From CAWDMN01 sp963803155 (GTDB lineage: Bacteria; Acidobacteriota; Terriglobia; Versatilivoradales; Versatilivoraceae), in the NCBI GenBank assembly GCA_963803155.1, contig CAWDMN010000112.1:1-64000 (forward strand): DNA of 64,000 nt, read 5' to 3'. The translations under genes and the position numbers were made by a program. Position 1 is the first letter of the stretch. Each line of letters begins with the position of its first letter. Below are positions 63,096 through 64,000 of this stretch, piece by piece. The notes under the pieces were generated by a model. That model saw only the letters and a program-made list of their open reading frames with translations, ran no database searches and was not told the origin of the DNA.

Positions 63096-64000
63096 TTGCG
63101 ACATTTTCGGGTTTTTCTTCCATTGATTTTGGCCTTCTGGGTGCCCCAATTAAAGTCATCCTTCCTTTTGGGTAGCGAATCTCCCTCTCCTGTCGTATTG
63201 CTCCAAGCACTTGACTCCCTGGAATTCGATTTCAGCCGAGTGTTGAAGGTCAATGAGGTTACTTTACACCGGGGATCGGTTTCAATCACGCTGGAACATG
63301 GTCACCTCCTTTTCTTGAAACCGGTCGGTGGTGTCGTCACGGGCCTGTTTTTCTTCGGGCAAGGGACGATCCTTGCCATCCCTCCAGATAGAATTGAAAA
63401 GCAACAACTTAATCTCTTTACCGGAGCGCCAATCCTCAACGAACACTTCCTACAAGCCTACATTCGCTTTACAGATGACACCTATGGGGAGATTATTCGC
63501 GCTGTCGAACCCGCCAGTTCTTCCGAAGAGAATGAATTCAAATGGCTGGAGGAGAAATATCGCGGTCTGGTCAAGACCTCTGCCTTAACCAATTACCGGA
63601 TTGTGTCTGACGTGATGGATGGCCGCAAAATGCCCATGTTTTATGCACAATTATTGGGTCAGAAAATGGGGTTGTTCGATTTCTCGTTTGATTTGCGCAA
63701 ATCGGAAGATCTGATGTTGGGACAGTACCATCAGAAAAATAATCGATTTGTTTATGATACTTGGTGCCTATACTCCTCCCGGATCGGTCCTTCATTAGAA
63801 AAATCAAGGAGCGGCGAATCTGATTTTGAATCTGGGAATATCATTGACGTGCATTTATATGACGTGGAGACCCAAATTGATTCGCAGGATATTTTGACGG
63901 GGACCACCCAAGTTGAGTTCGAGGGAAAAACTGAAGGCGAGTGGGTCGTGAGCTTTGATCTTTCTCGGCGATTAAAGGTATCAAAAATACTCAACGAAAA
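63096..64000 (+). CDS. Large secreted protein, N-terminal part (M1-peptidase-associated type?), cut by window end
   Basis: An open frame of 301 codons runs to the window edge. It starts at a TTG (63096) placed 5 bases after AGGAG (63086-63090). The N-terminus is a signal peptide (M-R-H-F-R-V-F-L-P-L-I-L-A-F-W-V). The mature part is beta-rich, with V-T-L-H-R-G-S-V-S-I-T-L, then T-G-L-F-F-F-G-Q-G and F-T-D-D-T-Y-G. From memory this resembles the N-terminal region of long acidobacterial proteins that carry M1-type peptidase domains, but the catalytic part would lie beyond the window. Confidence in the frame is high and in the family low. Confidence 0.7.
   Translation, partial: MRHFRVFLPLILAFWVPQLKSSFLLGSESPSPVVLLQALDSLEFDFSRVLKVNEVTLHRGSVSITLEHGHLLFLKPVGGVVTGLFFFGQGTILAIPPDRIEKQQLNLFTGAPILNEHFLQAYIRFTDDTYGEIIRAVEPASSSEENEFKWLEEKYRGLVKTSALTNYRIVSDVMDGRKMPMFYAQLLGQKMGLFDFSFDLRKSEDLMLGQYHQKNNRFVYDTWCLYSSRIGPSLEKSRSGESDFESGNIIDVHLYDVETQIDSQDILTGTTQVEFEGKTEGEWVVSFDLSRRLKVSKILNE

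Overview
The window reads as a chromosomal stretch of a Gram-negative bacterium. The most likely source is a member of the Acidobacteriota, but I could run no searches and this is inference. The pointers are outer-membrane TolC proteins and periplasmic adaptors, a DUF1844 protein starting with a D-x-R-V-A-D-R-R type motif, a C4 zinc-ribbon protein, a secreted PmoA-like (DUF6807) protein beside a Tat-exported Gfo/Idh/MocA protein and a ROK regulator, a DUF5009 acyltransferase and moderate GC. No rRNA, tRNA, CRISPR array, prophage or intact insertion sequence was recognised.

Layout. 1-1.2 kb is a patchwork: an intact thioredoxin, a frameshifted CoA-binding-protein remnant, and the C-terminal end of a serine-dehydrogenase-proteinase-like gene. 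That end meets the C-terminal third of an RND pump gene at about 1.19 kb, so both genes lack their 5' parts at the same point. 1.2-9.3 kb carries the RND remnant with its TolC partner, a coupled ABM monooxygenase and iron-type alcohol dehydrogenase pair, NAD salvage genes (pncB, pncA), glutamate racemase and an AhpD-like protein. 9.6-16.5 kb is an efflux operon of three successive membrane-fusion proteins, a MacB/FtsX-type permease and a TolC protein. It has no ATPase, and two of the adaptors are broken by homopolymer frameshifts. 16.9-24.3 kb holds a ThuA-like secreted protein, a DUF5009 membrane acyltransferase, a VOC protein, an NtrC-type two-component system and a frameshifted methyltransferase.

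24.6-34.7 kb carries tex with a large acidic insert, a 1281-residue secreted LamG protein, a decayed metallo-beta-lactamase-fold gene, a zinc-ribbon protein, an ArsR regulator, a 110-bp MITE-like element flanked by CTAG, and an isochorismatase-like hydrolase. 35.1-46 kb is mostly housekeeping: ilvD, a macB remnant, then rpsA-sppA-HU-HIT on the minus strand and rpmE-DUF1385-prfA-prmC-HIT on the plus strand. 46.2-52.9 kb is a carbohydrate-type accessory locus (PmoA-like, Gfo/Idh, ROK) followed by a LytS/LytR sensor pair. 53-64 kb holds a B3/B4-domain protein, a DUF465 protein, psd-pssA, a Usg-like ASADH paralogue with a glycosyltransferase, metF-M48 protease, ribF-DUF1844, an ACT/DUF5612 protein and the start of a large secreted protein cut by the window end.

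The main cautions concern reading frame. Three genes (second and third adaptors, methyltransferase) are interrupted only at C8, G10 and A7 runs, which looks like sequencing or assembly indels, though slippage or phase variation cannot be excluded. Other genes (RND, macB, MBL-fold, CoA-binding) look truly truncated or decayed. The most unusual items are the three-adaptor ATPase-less exporter, the insert in Tex, the large LamG protein of unknown function, the MITE-like element and the 1.19-kb junction.
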